Shown here: positions 63,638-64,000 of the stretch, one piece after another
How the letters are laid out: the number at the start of each line of letters is the position of its first letter
Position numbering within the stretch: position 1 is the stretch's first letter
Origin: Lysobacterales bacterium
Lineage (GTDB): Bacteria; Pseudomonadota; Gammaproteobacteria; Xanthomonadales; SZUA-38
Length of the DNA: 64,000 bases
Direction of reading: 5' to 3'
Assembly: GCA_028285525.1 (NCBI GenBank)
Contig: JANQOZ010000105.1
Span: 62,001 to 126,000 of the forward strand
The notes under the pieces: generated by a model
The model's database searches: none
Told to the model about the DNA's origin: nothing
The model's input: the letters and a program-made list of their open reading frames with translations, nothing else
Made by a program: the position numbers and the translations under genes

Positions 63638-64000
63638 CTAGCCATCACTGAGTTGCTGGCGCAGGTGCTTCACACGCCTGCGGCTCACGGGATACTCGGC
63701 GCCAGTTTCCATCGTGACGTGGTAGCGGCTACCCGGCCGCGATCGCAACGCCCGGATCGTCGTAAGTCTCAAAATGTGCGACCGGTGCACTCGGACAAAG
63801 TCTTTTGGCAGTATTTTTTCCAGCGCGTCGAGACCTTTTTCGTGAAGCCGGCAGGTGTTGTCGTTGAGCTCGAGCTCCGCGTAGTCGCCGGCGCCGTGGA
63901 TCGCTAGGATCCGCTGCGTGTCAATGATCTCCAGTCTGCCGCGATGTCGAACCGCCAGGCGCGTGGCGGTCGACCGGTCGCCGAGGTTCAGCCGGTCGAG
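63638..64000 (-). CDS. LytTR-family DNA-binding regulator, C-terminal part (runs off the window)
   Basis: Reading the minus strand from the window edge gives 120 open codons ending TAG at 63638-63640. The sequence holds the LytTR fold: RLEIIDTQRILAIHGAGDYA, RLHEKGLDALEKILPKDFVR, VHRSHILRL and EYPVSRRRVKHLRQQL. LytTR domains bind DNA through beta strands, usually behind a receiver or membrane domain, which would lie past 64000. It is convergent with the small secreted protein, 17 bp apart. Confidence 0.9.
   Translation of the reverse strand, partial: LDRLNLGDRSTATRLAVRHRGRLEIIDTQRILAIHGAGDYAELELNDNTCRLHEKGLDALEKILPKDFVRVHRSHILRLTTIRALRSRPGSRYHVTMETGAEYPVSRRRVKHLRQQLSDG

Overview
The window is GC-rich, densely coding bacterial chromosome. 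Gene content points to a free-living, probably marine or soil gammaproteobacterium near the Lysobacterales/Wenzhouxiangella group. The evidence is a TonB receptor, many Tat and Sec exported proteins, lipoproteins, a CadC-type TPR regulator, a paired DUF1800/DUF1501 locus, and many secreted proteins ending in a short DGFE/DSFE tail. I see no rRNA, tRNA, CRISPR array, insertion sequence or phage. The placement is inferred from gene types, not from a marker gene.

Layout. 1-1446: 5' part of a PiT phosphate transporter (minus). 1495-3006: AraC regulator divergent from a secreted YHS protein. 3151-6876: DUF1800, DUF1501 and DNRLRE exported proteins in one operon. 7011-9254: secreted subtilase/sedolisin-like protease with a 37-Asp tail and a clear terminator. 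9581-18770: MalT/LuxR-type regulator, then short hydantoinase, DUF917 (S-methyl-thiohydantoin desulfurase family), TonB receptor and NCS1 permease, together a likely (thio)hydantoin-type heterocycle uptake and breakdown locus. 18788-21465: convergent two-subunit molybdenum hydroxylase. 21680-26836: giant repeat protein with an exact 765-nt period. 26883-31773: SDR enzyme, NTP/NDP-exchange-like carrier, DsrE protein, CadC-like regulator. 31966-39109: CSLREA beta-helix protein, 2TM protein, diguanylate cyclase, prolyl oligopeptidase, lipocalin. 38570-43387: lipocalin/DUF6134/DUF1295/DUF2878 operon divergent from an OmpR/histidine kinase pair. 43384-49450: large hybrid two-component regulator divergent from an FG-GAP surface protein. 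49564-58943: PD40 protein, M24 peptidase-like protein, 1835-residue mosaic surface protein, DUF1838 protein. 59068-61194: alpha/beta hydrolase and MarR regulator behind two palindromic operators. 61391-63620: an unrecognised HExxH protein and a small secreted protein. 63638-64000: LytTR regulator fragment.

The most interesting signal is a shared terminal motif, hydrophobic-Phe-x-[Asp/Ser]-[Gly/Ser]-Phe-Glu. It ends six otherwise unrelated exported proteins (6145, 21680, 31966, 47567, 52313 and 63186 starts) and also sits just after the signal peptide of the DUF1800 protein. Three of the tailed proteins carry domains resembling 'choice-of-anchor' types, which in other bacteria sit next to varying surface-sorting signals. 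This may be an undescribed export, anchoring or processing tag. Second in interest are the hydantoin-type locus with its own outer-membrane receptor, and the HExxH protein cassette lying between a relic and a live LytTR gene 3' end.
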